From Paenibacillus lutrae (GTDB lineage: Bacteria; Bacillota; Bacilli; Paenibacillales; NBRC-103111), in NCBI RefSeq assembly GCF_009757775.1, contig NZ_RHLK01000002.1:626113-690112 (forward strand): a DNA stretch of 64,000 bases, written 5' to 3'. Positions 16,881-24,970 of this stretch are shown here, in pieces (the first letter of the stretch is position 1; every line of letters begins with the position of its first letter). The notes beneath the pieces are model-generated. The model made no database searches. It was not told the origin of the DNA and was given only the letters and a program-made list of their open reading frames with translations. The translations under genes and the position numbers were made by a program.

Positions 16881-17783
16881 ATGAACAAGGTGTTGCGTAT
16901 TGGGATGATCGGGCTGGATACATCACATGCCGTTGAATTTACGAAGCTGCTGAATGATCCGGCTAATCCCTATCATGTGCCAGGCGGCAAGGTCGTTATC
17001 GCTTATCCGGGCGGATCGGATGATTTCGAGCTCAGCCGGTCCCGGGTTGAAGGGTTCACGAATAAGCTGCGGGACGATTTCGGTGTCGAAATTGTCGATT
17101 CCCCTGCTGCGGTTGCGGCGGCGTGTGATGCCATTCTGCTGGAATCGGCGGATGGGCGGGTGCATGCGGAGCAGTTCCGCCAGATCGCCCCTTTCGGCAA
17201 GCCGGTCTTTATCGACAAGCCGTTGGCGGTATCTTCCAAGGAAGCGGCCGACATCGCGGCTTTAGCGAAATCCGGAGGGATACCGCTTATGAGCAGCTCA
17301 TCGCTCCGCTTCGCAGAAGAAGTGACCCGGGCGCTCGCGGACACCTCCAAGGGCGCGCTGCTGGGCGCCGACTGCTACGGTCCGATGGCGCTGGAGCCTA
17401 CGCAGCCGGGGCTATTCTGGTACGGCATCCACATGGTGGAGATGCTGTACGCTGCGCTGGGCCCGGGCTGCGTGCGGGTCACCGCGTTCACGCAGGATGC
17501 GCATGACGTGGTGGTGGGCGTCTGGGCGGACGGACGCATCGGCACCGTCCGGGGTAACCGCGCCGGAAGCTTCGGCTTCGGCGCCCAGATCCACCGCGAG
17601 AAGGGTACGATCGCGGTAGACGTGGCCGCCTCGGCGAAGCCTTTCTACGCGAGCCTGCTGGAGCGCGTCATGGAGATGTTCGCCGGCGGCCCCGCTGTCC
17701 GGCTGGAGGAGACGCTGGAAGTAATCCGCTTCATCGAAGCGGCCAACGAAAGCCGTGAGACGGGGCTGCCGGTACGCTTGTAG
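16881..17783 (+). CDS. Gfo/Idh/MocA-family oxidoreductase
   Basis: A NAD(P)-dependent dehydrogenase of 300 residues. The Rossmann start is LRIGMIGLDTSHAVEF; the usual GxGxxG is replaced by GMIGLDTSH, as in the branch of this family with a TSH motif. The segment FIDKPLAVSSKEAADI carries the conserved EKP-like lysine (here DKP). The substrate is probably a sugar or inositol derivative, but this cannot be settled. ATG at 16881 follows GGGGAGCGGGG. The 3' half is noticeably more GC-rich than its surroundings. Confidence 0.88.
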   Translation: MNKVLRIGMIGLDTSHAVEFTKLLNDPANPYHVPGGKVVIAYPGGSDDFELSRSRVEGFTNKLRDDFGVEIVDSPAAVAAACDAILLESADGRVHAEQFRQIAPFGKPVFIDKPLAVSSKEAADIAALAKSGGIPLMSSSSLRFAEEVTRALADTSKGALLGADCYGPMALEPTQPGLFWYGIHMVEMLYAALGPGCVRVTAFTQDAHDVVVGVWADGRIGTVRGNRAGSFGFGAQIHREKGTIAVDVAASAKPFYASLLERVMEMFAGGPAVRLEETLEVIRFIEAANESRETGLPVRL

Positions 17784-18111
17784 CCGCTGCTGGCTTGCCT
17801 GGGCGGTTCTTGCAGCGGGTTAACGAAGGAGCTTACCCGATGAAGTAAGCCTCGAAGTCGGATGGCTTTCGATTTCGATTGCCCGCAATCTGCTCATAAC
17901 AGCAGCAGTGGATGTCAAAAACAAAGGAGCTAAGCATATTCCAGCCGCTTAGCTCCTTTTCGTTTACACGATCACTTATTTATAATAACGGGTAGTGCCC
18001 GTACATCTGCCTATTATTACTTTTGGGACAGCCCCAGGTCCCAGGTTCGGTCCCGCCGCCCTTCAGGCAGCGGCACTAGTTGCCGGGATATAGAGACCAG
18101 GCGGCGTGCGC
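17784..18111. other. intergenic region: terminator and solitary IS-like end
   Basis: AAAGGAGCTAAGC at 17923-17935 and GCTTAGCTCCTTT at 17947-17959 form the terminator of the oxidoreductase gene. At 18020-18035, CTTTTGGGACAGCCCC matches the right-hand terminal repeat of the element at 37374-37534. No partner end or transposase is present, so this is at most a decayed fragment. Confidence 0.6.
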
Positions 18112-18756
18112 CTAAGTACGTTTACGGAAAAGTGTAAGCAAGAGCGATGCTGCGCTCAGAACAACCGCTGCGATGGACAGGATCAGGGGCGTGCTGCTGG
18201 TTTCAGCACCGGCGGCTGCTTTAGGCGCTTCGGCTGCCTGATTAGGCGCGGCCGCTGTATTGCCGTGGCTGTCTTTGGCGCCCTCGGCAGGCTTGGCGCT
18301 TATTTTCGTAACGGAAGCGGGCTTGTCGGAACCTTCCGCGCCGGTCCATTCGACGACGCTGCCGTCTTTGTAGGTCTGGTAAGCTTTCCATACGATGCTG
18401 GAAGCATTGTCGGCCACTTTGCCCTGCATGCTGAATTCGGCAAATTCTGTTTTACTGAGTCCTTCGCCTTCGGAAGTCCAGGTGACGCCGGTTATTTTCT
18501 CGGCGGCATCCTTGGCAATCTCGTATTTCCAGCCCGGTTTCGGTTCGAATCTGGAAACAGCCACCGAATCAATTGGGAATTTCACTTCGACTTTGACAGT
18601 CGGGATGTCTTTTTCAACCGGAACCCGGACCGTGAACTTCTGGTAGGAGCCGGCTGGCGCCTCAGCGGGATTTACGGTTACGTGTGCGCTGGCGACTCCT
18701 GCGAAGAGCATCATCCCCGCCATTAAGGCGGCAGCTTTGACTGCGATTTTGTTCAT
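18112..18756 (-). CDS. YcnI-like copper-binding membrane-anchored protein (DUF1775)
   Basis: A 214-residue exported protein. The signal peptide is cleaved after ASA so that mature His1 (AHVTVNP) is free. In YcnI this histidine and a tryptophan coordinate copper. The conserved KPGWKYEI and TWTSEGEGL segments follow. An Ala-rich linker leads to a C-terminal transmembrane helix and the basic tail LFRKRT. The usual Bacillus partner is the CopC-CopD protein YcnJ; here that homologue lies 12 kb away at 31147. The adjacent two-component system is on the same strand and could regulate it. Confidence 0.92.
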   Translation of the reverse strand: MNKIAVKAAALMAGMMLFAGVASAHVTVNPAEAPAGSYQKFTVRVPVEKDIPTVKVEVKFPIDSVAVSRFEPKPGWKYEIAKDAAEKITGVTWTSEGEGLSKTEFAEFSMQGKVADNASSIVWKAYQTYKDGSVVEWTGAEGSDKPASVTKISAKPAEGAKDSHGNTAAAPNQAAEAPKAAAGAETSSTPLILSIAAVVLSAASLLLTLFRKRT

Positions 18757-18859
18757 TATTAAACATCCTCTCTCCTGCGTTTTCTATACTTCTACTGTAT
18801 CTAATCTGCGCGGGAGAAAGAATGACTCAGGTGGGCTATTTTTATACAGAATTTGTAGA

Positions 18860-19528
18860 TTAGTTATGTAAATTTCGTGTCAAACCCTGTTTGACGGCAT
18901 AGGCAGTGAGCTGGACGCGGTTATCGATCTGAAGTTTCTCGAAAATATTCTTCATATGATTCTTAACGGTATTCTCGGATATCAGCAGCTTGCCCGCGAT
19001 TTGTCGGTTATTATATCCTTCGGCAACATGCAGGACGATCTCGTGCTCCCTGTTGGTCAGCGGGGGGAGAGACTGGCCGGAGTGAGGCGGAGCCCCCGAC
19101 ATACGGAAGCGCTGCATCAGCCTGTCGGCCATTTGCCGGGCAACCAGGGAATTGTCATCGAGAAGGGCATGCAAATACTGCATCCACTCGTCGGGATCCA
19201 TATTCTTAAGAAGATAACCCTGGGCTCCGAATTGAATAGCCGTGAACAAATCCGCCACGTCATCGGATACCGTAAGCATAACGATCCGAATATGCGGGTA
19301 GAGCTGTTTAATCTGCCGGGTGGCTTCAAGTCCGTTCACCGGGCTCATATGGATGTCCATCAGAACTACATCCGGCTGCAGGTTTCCGCACATGGATACG
19401 ACTTCCTCGCCGTTATAGGCTTCACCTACTACAGTAAAAGCCGGATCATCCTCCAGCAGACTCTGCACGGCTTGCCGTGCCAGCGGATGATCATCCGCGA
19501 TGATGACGCGGTACGGAATCTTTGCCAT
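18860..19528 (-). CDS. NarL/LuxR-family response regulator
   Basis: A 222-residue DNA-binding regulator phosphorylated by the adjacent kinase. The receiver domain has the acidic pair ADD at residues 11-13, the phosphoacceptor D58 in VVLMDIHMSP, and a lysine in YLLKNMDPDEW. The C-terminal LuxR helix-turn-helix is LTNREHEIVLHVAEGYNNRQ onwards, with SENTVKNHMKNIF. ATG at 19528 follows TAAGGAGGAAGTCAA inside the end of the kinase gene (38-bp overlap). Confidence 0.94.
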   Translation of the reverse strand: MAKIPYRVIIADDHPLARQAVQSLLEDDPAFTVVGEAYNGEEVVSMCGNLQPDVVLMDIHMSPVNGLEATRQIKQLYPHIRIVMLTVSDDVADLFTAIQFGAQGYLLKNMDPDEWMQYLHALLDDNSLVARQMADRLMQRFRMSGAPPHSGQSLPPLTNREHEIVLHVAEGYNNRQIAGKLLISENTVKNHMKNIFEKLQIDNRVQLTAYAVKQGLTRNLHN

Positions 19529-20327
19529 TTGACTTCCTCCTTACTGAATGAACGGACAGCTCTGTCCCGCCTTCAGGCGGAGAGTGGAACTTCCAGACCG
19601 CGTTCAATTCCGCTGCCCGTTTCTGCATCATGGCGAGGCCATAACGGTATCTGCCCGGATCCCCTTCAGCGAATCCGAGCCCGTTATCCGATATTCTCAG
19701 GGACCAGCTTGTCCCCGAAGCTTCCAGCTCGATCGAAGCCTGGCTGGCGCGGGAGTGCTTGCGTATATTCGTGAACGCTTCCTGGATAATCGCGAACAGC
19801 TGGACTTCTTCCGCAGGCGTGAATACTTTGTCGGCGATGCTCAGCTCCTGCAAGGTTTCGATCCCGGTCAACAGCTCCCAGTCCTGAAGCCATTTCACAG
19901 CGCGCAGCGTGAAGGAGCTTCCTTCTTCGGGAAGAGTGCGCAGATTATAGATCGCCTGCCTCAGGTGGTGATCAATCTCCGATACAGCAGCGGTGGCCTC
20001 CTCGGTCTTGCCCTGCTTTAACTTTACATGGATAAAAAACAACGTTTGCGCCAAGTTATCGTGAAGTTCTCTGGCAAGTCTTTCGCGTTCTTCGTAAACG
20101 GCCCGTTTGGATGTTTCCCGTGCAAGCCGGTCGTTGGTCCTCTCGATGTTGCGGAACATCCAGGTGGCGAAGAAATAAGAGAGGAGCAGGGTCAGCAGCG
20201 TAATGTACCAATTGCCCGCTTCCATGGATAAATAGCTTAGGATAAGCTCGTGCCGGATAAACTCGAACCCTCCGATAATAAGTGCGGGCGTAATCACGGC
20301 GAGCCATTTTAATGTTTTGAGCGACAT
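19491..20327 (-). CDS. sensor histidine kinase, HisKA_3 type
   Basis: A 278-residue kinase with two N-terminal transmembrane helices (about residues 8-28 and 37-57) and almost no extracellular part, which implies intramembrane or lipid-linked sensing. The phosphoacceptor is H89 in RERLARELHDNLAQTLFF. The ATPase domain carries EAFTNIRKHSRA (N box) and ISDNGLGF (G1). The short layout is like LiaS/DesK/YxdJ-type kinases of Bacillota. Co-transcribed with the response regulator; the stimulus is unknown, and YcnI downstream is a possible target. Confidence 0.92.
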   Translation of the reverse strand: MSLKTLKWLAVITPALIIGGFEFIRHELILSYLSMEAGNWYITLLTLLLSYFFATWMFRNIERTNDRLARETSKRAVYEERERLARELHDNLAQTLFFIHVKLKQGKTEEATAAVSEIDHHLRQAIYNLRTLPEEGSSFTLRAVKWLQDWELLTGIETLQELSIADKVFTPAEEVQLFAIIQEAFTNIRKHSRASQASIELEASGTSWSLRISDNGLGFAEGDPGRYRYGLAMMQKRAAELNAVWKFHSPPEGGTELSVHSVRRKSNGKDSVPRHHRG

Positions 20328-20520
20328 AAAAGTTCCGTCCTTTACCTCCGACTCAATCTGTTCCCACTATACCCCAACGGGCAGCTGTCAACAAGGCGGG
20401 GCAGGCAATACACCGCTTTGCCGTCCCATAAGGAATCATGCCGGCAGACTACCGGGCACAGTTCTTTTCGCCGTATAGTAAGCGTTTACAATACCTTCGG
20501 GTTAACAGAATCCGCCGACA

Positions 20521-20554
20521 GAAAATAAGCCGGCCTGTAATCGCGCTGGCCGAC
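20521..20554 (-). terminator. terminator of the 80-residue protein gene
   Basis: On the minus strand, GTCGGCC (20554-20548) pairs with GGCCGGC (20535-20529) with one wobble pair, followed by TTATTTTC. Confidence 0.6.
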
Positions 20555-20563
20555 TTCTTCTTA

Positions 20564-20806
20564 TTAATAGAGCATTTCCGAGTAGGAAGCTCCTTTATTC
20601 GGATGATGCAGCGGTAAAGCAGCGTGATCGAATGGATCATGATCCTCTATGATTTCAATCATGCGGACATGTTCTAAAGGAAGCAAGACGTTATTGACTT
20701 TAATTAAACCGAATTGTTCATAATGATTGGTGATGGTACCTGTAATCGTATCTTTGCCGCAGCTGACTTTAACTTTTTTCTTTTGATAGATAAGAATATC
20801 GAACAT
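20564..20806 (-). CDS. hypothetical small protein, possibly Sm-like/DUF2642-type barrel
   Basis: An 80-residue protein with alternating beta pattern: VKVSCGKDTITGTITNHYEQ, then FGLIKVNNVLLPLEHVRMIEI. This resembles the small barrel of DUF2642 and Sm-like spore-coat-associated proteins of Bacillota, but the match is by eye only. ATG at 20806 has AGAGAGGTGAGTTC in front. It is monocistronic. Confidence 0.65.
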   Translation of the reverse strand: MFDILIYQKKKVKVSCGKDTITGTITNHYEQFGLIKVNNVLLPLEHVRMIEIIEDHDPFDHAALPLHHPNKGASYSEMLY

Positions 20807-20946
20807 GAACTCACCTCTCTAATAAGTTATGACATGTCTGCAAGGATATTCGTCACACTTTTAATAAAAAAAAGTTAAAAAAAATTTAACATAAGGACAA
20901 TTTAAGGACTTGTCTGTAATAGGGGTGTTAGGTAAAATGTGAAGTG

Positions 20947-20960
20947 TGTAAACGTTTGCT
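20947..20960 (+). promoter_or_regulatory. near-match to a CcpA cre site
   Basis: TGTAAACGTTTGCT differs from the cre consensus TGWAANCGNTNWCA at two positions. It lies about 65 bp before the GGDEF-winged-helix gene start. Catabolite control is only a possibility. Confidence 0.3.
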
Positions 20961-21026
20961 GAAAACGCCGTGCACCTTCCGGCACATTCGCTTACTAAGG
21001 AGTAGAATCGGAAAAGGGGATGCAAG

Positions 21027-22370
21027 ATGGAACTGAATGTGGCGGGCAGCCGGGATGAGATACCGATTGGAGTTATCGGACCGGAAGAGCTTCTGGATAA
21101 ATTATTGGAAGCGATTAAAGCGTTTCCCTCTTTTCGTCCGCTGCCGTTAGTCTGGCGCGGAGAAGGACAGGATGCCGCTCAAACTCTTCAAATTATGGAG
21201 CAGGCAGAAGTGTTGCTTTTTACGGATCCGATTACGTTCAAATGGGCTAAGAAAAAAATAATGTTCCGTATCCCGGTACATTATGTCCCTCTTACGGGAA
21301 CGGGGCTGTATCGTGCCCTTTACCTGGCGCGCAGCGGAGGGGCTCCCGTATGCTTGACGGTTGACGGCCTTAACGAGCCGGCGGCAGCCAAGGCGCTCCG
21401 CGAGCTGGGGGAAAGCAGCATGGAAGTTGTATGCTACAGCGGTCCCAGTGACGATCCGGTCACGGAACTTGTCAGATTCCATAGAGAAGCGGCTCAGAAG
21501 CCGGGCACGATTGCTTTGACGGGGATGAAAGCCGTGTACGATGAGTTGACATTGGCCGGGCTCCGGACAGAATGGCTTTCACCAACGGAGCACGATATGA
21601 CTTTATCGCTGCAGCGCGCGCTGTTGTCCACAGAGACAAGACGCAGCAAGGAAGGCCAGATTGTGATCGGCTTTATTAATATAGACGGGTTTCAGCGCCT
21701 TACCGAGCGATCCGGATCGGAGCATGAAGTGCAGCGGATGAAGCTTGATCTTCACCGGATGGTTCTTGATTACGTCGAGCATCTGGACGGGTATATGAAT
21801 ACGCTTGGCGGGGATGAATTCTTGTTCATGACGACCCGGGGAATATTCGAGCGCGAGACGGGCGGCTACAAATCTATCCCGCTTGCCAGAGATATCTCCG
21901 CTATGCACGACTTGACGATGAGCATCGGTATCGGATTCGGGCGCTCGGCGAACGAAGCGGGTACGCATGCACGTCTGGCGCTTAGACGCGCCAAAGAAGC
22001 CGGGGGCAACATCACGTTCATTGTCCGCGAAGACCGCAGTGTCATCGGTCCTTTGGAGATGACGGAGCCGAATCGCTTTGACTTGTCCCTGATCGATGCG
22101 GATCTGATCGGGGAAGCAAGCCGGGCGGGCATGACGCCTGCATACTTGAGCAGGCTTGTTGCTTATGTGACGCGCTTCGGCAAGCTTGATTATACGGCTC
22201 AGGAGCTTTCCTCTGTCCTGGATGTGACCGTCCGCAGCACGCACCGGTTCCTGCTTGCCTGGCAGGACGCGGGTCTCGTCGACGTGATCGGGGAAGAGCG
22301 GGGCGTGTCCAAGGGCAGACCGAAGCAGATTTTCCGGCTGTCTTTTCTGGAAGAAAGACTGCGAACTTAG
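21027..22370 (+). CDS. GGDEF-domain protein with C-terminal winged helix
   Basis: A 447-residue cytoplasmic protein in three parts. Residues 12-205 form an unrecognised alpha/beta receiver-like region (GVIGPEELLDKLLEAI, TIALTGMKAVYDELT). Residues 213-335 form a GGDEF domain with an intact motif NTLGGDEFLFM (GGDEF at 261-265) and metal-site INIDGF. The c-di-GMP inhibitory RxxD site five residues before GGDEF is absent. Residues about 360-447 form a winged-helix DNA-binding domain (TAQELSSVLDVTVRSTHRFL, then KGRPKQIFRLSF). It could be a transcription factor controlled by nucleotide binding. The start has AAAAGGGGATGCAAG upstream. Confidence 0.85.
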   Translation: MELNVAGSRDEIPIGVIGPEELLDKLLEAIKAFPSFRPLPLVWRGEGQDAAQTLQIMEQAEVLLFTDPITFKWAKKKIMFRIPVHYVPLTGTGLYRALYLARSGGAPVCLTVDGLNEPAAAKALRELGESSMEVVCYSGPSDDPVTELVRFHREAAQKPGTIALTGMKAVYDELTLAGLRTEWLSPTEHDMTLSLQRALLSTETRRSKEGQIVIGFINIDGFQRLTERSGSEHEVQRMKLDLHRMVLDYVEHLDGYMNTLGGDEFLFMTTRGIFERETGGYKSIPLARDISAMHDLTMSIGIGFGRSANEAGTHARLALRRAKEAGGNITFIVREDRSVIGPLEMTEPNRFDLSLIDADLIGEASRAGMTPAYLSRLVAYVTRFGKLDYTAQELSSVLDVTVRSTHRFLLAWQDAGLVDVIGEERGVSKGRPKQIFRLSFLEERLRT

Positions 22371-22461
22371 CAGACTTCGCAATTTGACGCATAAGCGGCC
22401 ATAAAAAGGCAAACAATGTATACGAATCGTTTTAACACTATCCAATTCAGCACTTACACTA

Positions 22462-22500
22462 ATAAAGAAAAAAAGCCCCGTAAGGAGCTTTTTTCTTTAT
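22462..22500. terminator. bidirectional terminator between convergent genes
   Basis: ATAAAGAAAAAAAGC pairs with GCTTTTTTCTTTAT across CCCGTAAGGA. The A and T tracts in the stem make it usable from both sides. Confidence 0.75.
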
Positions 22501-22537
22501 ATCGGGGTCCGAAGGGGAGCGGCTGCATAAAAGCCGC

Positions 22538-23131
22538 CTAATCGCGGTGCATGCGGTTTTCCACCTTCTTGCCTAGAAGCCACAGGATGAGAATGACGAC
22601 TAACATAACGAGGAACTTCCAGGGCTGCCGGACAAACGACATGATATCGTAACCGACGAAAGCCATCATAAAGACCATAACGGCTTTACCGGATATGATG
22701 GCGGGGAGGAAAACCCATTTGTCCATTCGGGAAAGCGCCGCCACAATAACGACCAGGGATGAGGGCGTGAACGGGAAACAGCTCAGCAGGAAGATCGTAC
22801 CGAACCCGTGGTTGTGAATCCATTTCATCCCGTTGCTTACTTTGGGCCGCTGTACGAATCGCAGCATGAAAGGGACACTGGAGAGCTTACGGAATAGAAG
22901 GAACAAGGAAGTCGCCCCGAGGCTTGTCCCCAGCCAGGAGTAAAGAAAGCCCAATCCTAAGCCGTAGGCGGCCGCATTTCCGACTACAATGGCGAACAGC
23001 GGCAGGATTGGGAGGAACGCTTCTATGAAAGTCATGAAGATTCCAGGCAGCGGTCCAAGTGATTCGTATTGGGACAACAGCTGCATAATTTTTTCTTCGG
23101 TAAGCATATTTTTTAGCGATTCCCAGTTCAC
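22538..23131 (-). CDS. TVP38/TMEM64-family (DedA/VTT) membrane protein
   Basis: A 197-residue inner-membrane protein with about five hydrophobic segments. The VTT/SNARE-associated core is visible as FIEAFLPILPLFAIVVGNAA and the re-entrant LLSCFPFTPSSLVVIVAALS. These proteins are linked to lipid scrambling and undecaprenyl-phosphate recycling in related families. The C-terminus ends in a helix and the basic KKVENRMHRD. Monocistronic, convergent with the GGDEF gene. Confidence 0.9.
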   Translation of the reverse strand: MNWESLKNMLTEEKIMQLLSQYESLGPLPGIFMTFIEAFLPILPLFAIVVGNAAAYGLGLGFLYSWLGTSLGATSLFLLFRKLSSVPFMLRFVQRPKVSNGMKWIHNHGFGTIFLLSCFPFTPSSLVVIVAALSRMDKWVFLPAIISGKAVMVFMMAFVGYDIMSFVRQPWKFLVMLVVILILWLLGKKVENRMHRD

Positions 23132-23364
23132 GATAGTTTCAAGGGCTCCTTTTTCGGGTAGTGATGTTCAATTGGATTTTTTATTCTAGATGGAAAAGGA
23201 TTTCTTCTATAGTATAACGAATGAAAATCACAATGGTTTCTTGCACCCGGATAATCCATTGTTGAATGTACATGCGTTACTCCTTTTACATCAAATTATA
23301 CTTTCGTCAGCATGGAAGGAGAATGGGATTTATGTTGAACCGCAATCATAACGGAGGTGGCCCT

Positions 23365-23946
23365 TTGAAAGCTGACCTGACTCGTATGCAAGATTATCTC
23401 GAATGGCTCAAAACAAAAATTTATCTGGACTCTTTGTCCGATAAAGCGAAGACGCGATCTTTACGCCGCGGTGAAGTATACAAATGTAACTTGGGCAAAG
23501 GTATTGGCAGTGAAGAGGAGAAGGAACGCCCTTGTATCGTTCTGCAGAATGATGTAGGCAATAAACATTCCGGAAATACGATTATTGCGCCGATCACCCA
23601 TACAGCGGGTATTCCCAGTGTATCCGTAGAACTTAAGGGAGAATACACTTATCTGGAAGCAGGCAAAGAAAAAAAGCTTTCAGGTTACGTGCTGCTGGCC
23701 AATGTGATGACAATCAGCAAATCTCGCATCTCTGGAAGCTGTCTGGCTAATATCCGCAGCGAAATGGATGAAATCGAAGAAAAACTGATGGTTTCACTGG
23801 GAATGTATAAGAAATACAAAGACCTGCTCGACAAAAAAGAACGGGATAAAGCGTTTATTAAACGCCTGCTGCAGGAAAATTACGCTCTCAAAGAAAAGCT
23901 GGATTTGTATGAGCGTCCGGACAGCGCTTCGGAAATACATGGTTGA
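23365..23946 (+). CDS. PemK/MazF-family protein without antitoxin, with coiled-coil tail
   Basis: A member of the PemK/MazF endoribonuclease fold. The barrel has RRGEVYKCNLGKG, ERPCIVLQNDVGN, NTIIAPIT, and GYVLLANVMTISKSRI. Two features are unusual. An N-terminal helix precedes the barrel (about 30 residues from the chosen start), and a C-terminal helix of 50-60 residues follows it (KKYKDLLDKKERDKAF onwards). I chose TTG at 23365 because CGGAGGTGG lies 7 nt upstream; ATG at 23332 or 23323 would add up to 14 residues. No antitoxin ORF is adjacent on either side, so toxin activity is doubtful and a regulatory RNase or non-toxic role is possible. Confidence 0.85.
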   Translation: MKADLTRMQDYLEWLKTKIYLDSLSDKAKTRSLRRGEVYKCNLGKGIGSEEEKERPCIVLQNDVGNKHSGNTIIAPITHTAGIPSVSVELKGEYTYLEAGKEKKLSGYVLLANVMTISKSRISGSCLANIRSEMDEIEEKLMVSLGMYKKYKDLLDKKERDKAFIKRLLQENYALKEKLDLYERPDSASEIHG

Positions 23947-24076
23947 CAACTCTTATTTGGTATGGTTTAATTGGTTTAACGACTTACAAATATGTTTGGT
24001 CGGTCGATCGAATCGTACTGATAGGTCCATTACAAGTTCAAATATAAGGAGTCCGTTGATTCCTTCGCTTCTTTCG

Positions 24077-24107
24077 AAAAAAGATCTCCCGCCAGAGGTC
24101 TTTTTTT
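24077..24107 (+). terminator. terminator after the PemK-like gene
   Basis: AAAAAAGATCTC pairs with GAGGTCTTTTTT around CCGCCA, with one wobble pair. Confidence 0.75.
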
Positions 24108-24163
24108 CATGTCTACATACTAATAAACGGTACAGCTATTTTTGAAACCGGGAGGCACAAAAA

Positions 24164-24949
24164 GTGGGTACGTTTCCAAAGTTCTTGCTGGAACCCTTGG
24201 GAGATCAGGCTCTGCTCGTAAGATTCGGTGAGTCCTTCTCGGAGGAACTGAGCCAGCAGGTGCTTGCAGCTGAAGCTGTGCTGGTACGGAATCCGTTCCC
24301 CGGACTGGTGGAGACAGTCCCTACATATCACACGCTCACGATCTGGTACAGTGTGCCCGATGTACTGGCTGCGCAGTCTGCGGAGCGGGCGAGAAACGCT
24401 GGAAATGACTTGTTCCATACAGAAATGCCGGTCTTCGATTGGGTCAGCAGGCAAGTGGAGAAGCTTCTGACGCCTGCTCCGCTGGAGAGGAATTACCCGG
24501 ATGCTAGTGCTGGACCCGCCGGAGGAAGAGTCAAGATCATCCCGGTGTGTTACGGAGGCGAGTACGGGCCCGACCTCGAAGAAGTTGCCCAGATCCACGG
24601 ACTTACAGCGGAAGAAGTAATCCGGCTGCACAGCGGTGCCTGCTACCGGGTCTATATGATCGGTTTCATCCCGGGATTTCCTTACATGGGCGGCCTTCCT
24701 TCCGCTTTGGCCACGCCAAGGCGCAGTAATCCGCGCGTGCAGATTCCCGCCGGCTCAGTCGGTATCGGGGGTACGCAGACCGGTGTGTATCCGCTCGCAT
24801 CCCCGGGAGGGTGGCATCTTATCGGGCGCACTCCTTATGAATTATTTACGCCCGACCACGATACCCCGACTCTGCTACAAGCTGGAGACCGTGTCCGCTT
24901 CGAGCCGGTTACGGCAGCGGACTATGAGCGGATACGGCGCATCCTATAA
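24164..24949 (+). CDS. pxpB: 5-oxoprolinase subunit B (KipI homologue)
   Basis: One of three subunits that hydrolyse 5-oxoproline to glutamate using ATP; in Bacillus the same protein was first described as the KinA inhibitor KipI. The GTG start at 24164 follows GGGAGGCACAAAAA. Hallmarks are LEPLGDQALLVRFGESF at the N-terminus and IPGFPYMGGLPSALATPRR with VQIPAGSVGIGGTQTGVYPL in the second half. Length (261) is typical. First gene of pxpB-pxpC-pxpA. Confidence 0.94.
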   Translation: MGTFPKFLLEPLGDQALLVRFGESFSEELSQQVLAAEAVLVRNPFPGLVETVPTYHTLTIWYSVPDVLAAQSAERARNAGNDLFHTEMPVFDWVSRQVEKLLTPAPLERNYPDASAGPAGGRVKIIPVCYGGEYGPDLEEVAQIHGLTAEEVIRLHSGACYRVYMIGFIPGFPYMGGLPSALATPRRSNPRVQIPAGSVGIGGTQTGVYPLASPGGWHLIGRTPYELFTPDHDTPTLLQAGDRVRFEPVTAADYERIRRIL

Positions 24950-24970
24950 AGGAGAAGAGGTGGAACAACG

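Noticed and set aside
18020-18035. Complete insertion sequence
   Set aside because: Only one end-like sequence is found; no partner end or transposase within the gap.
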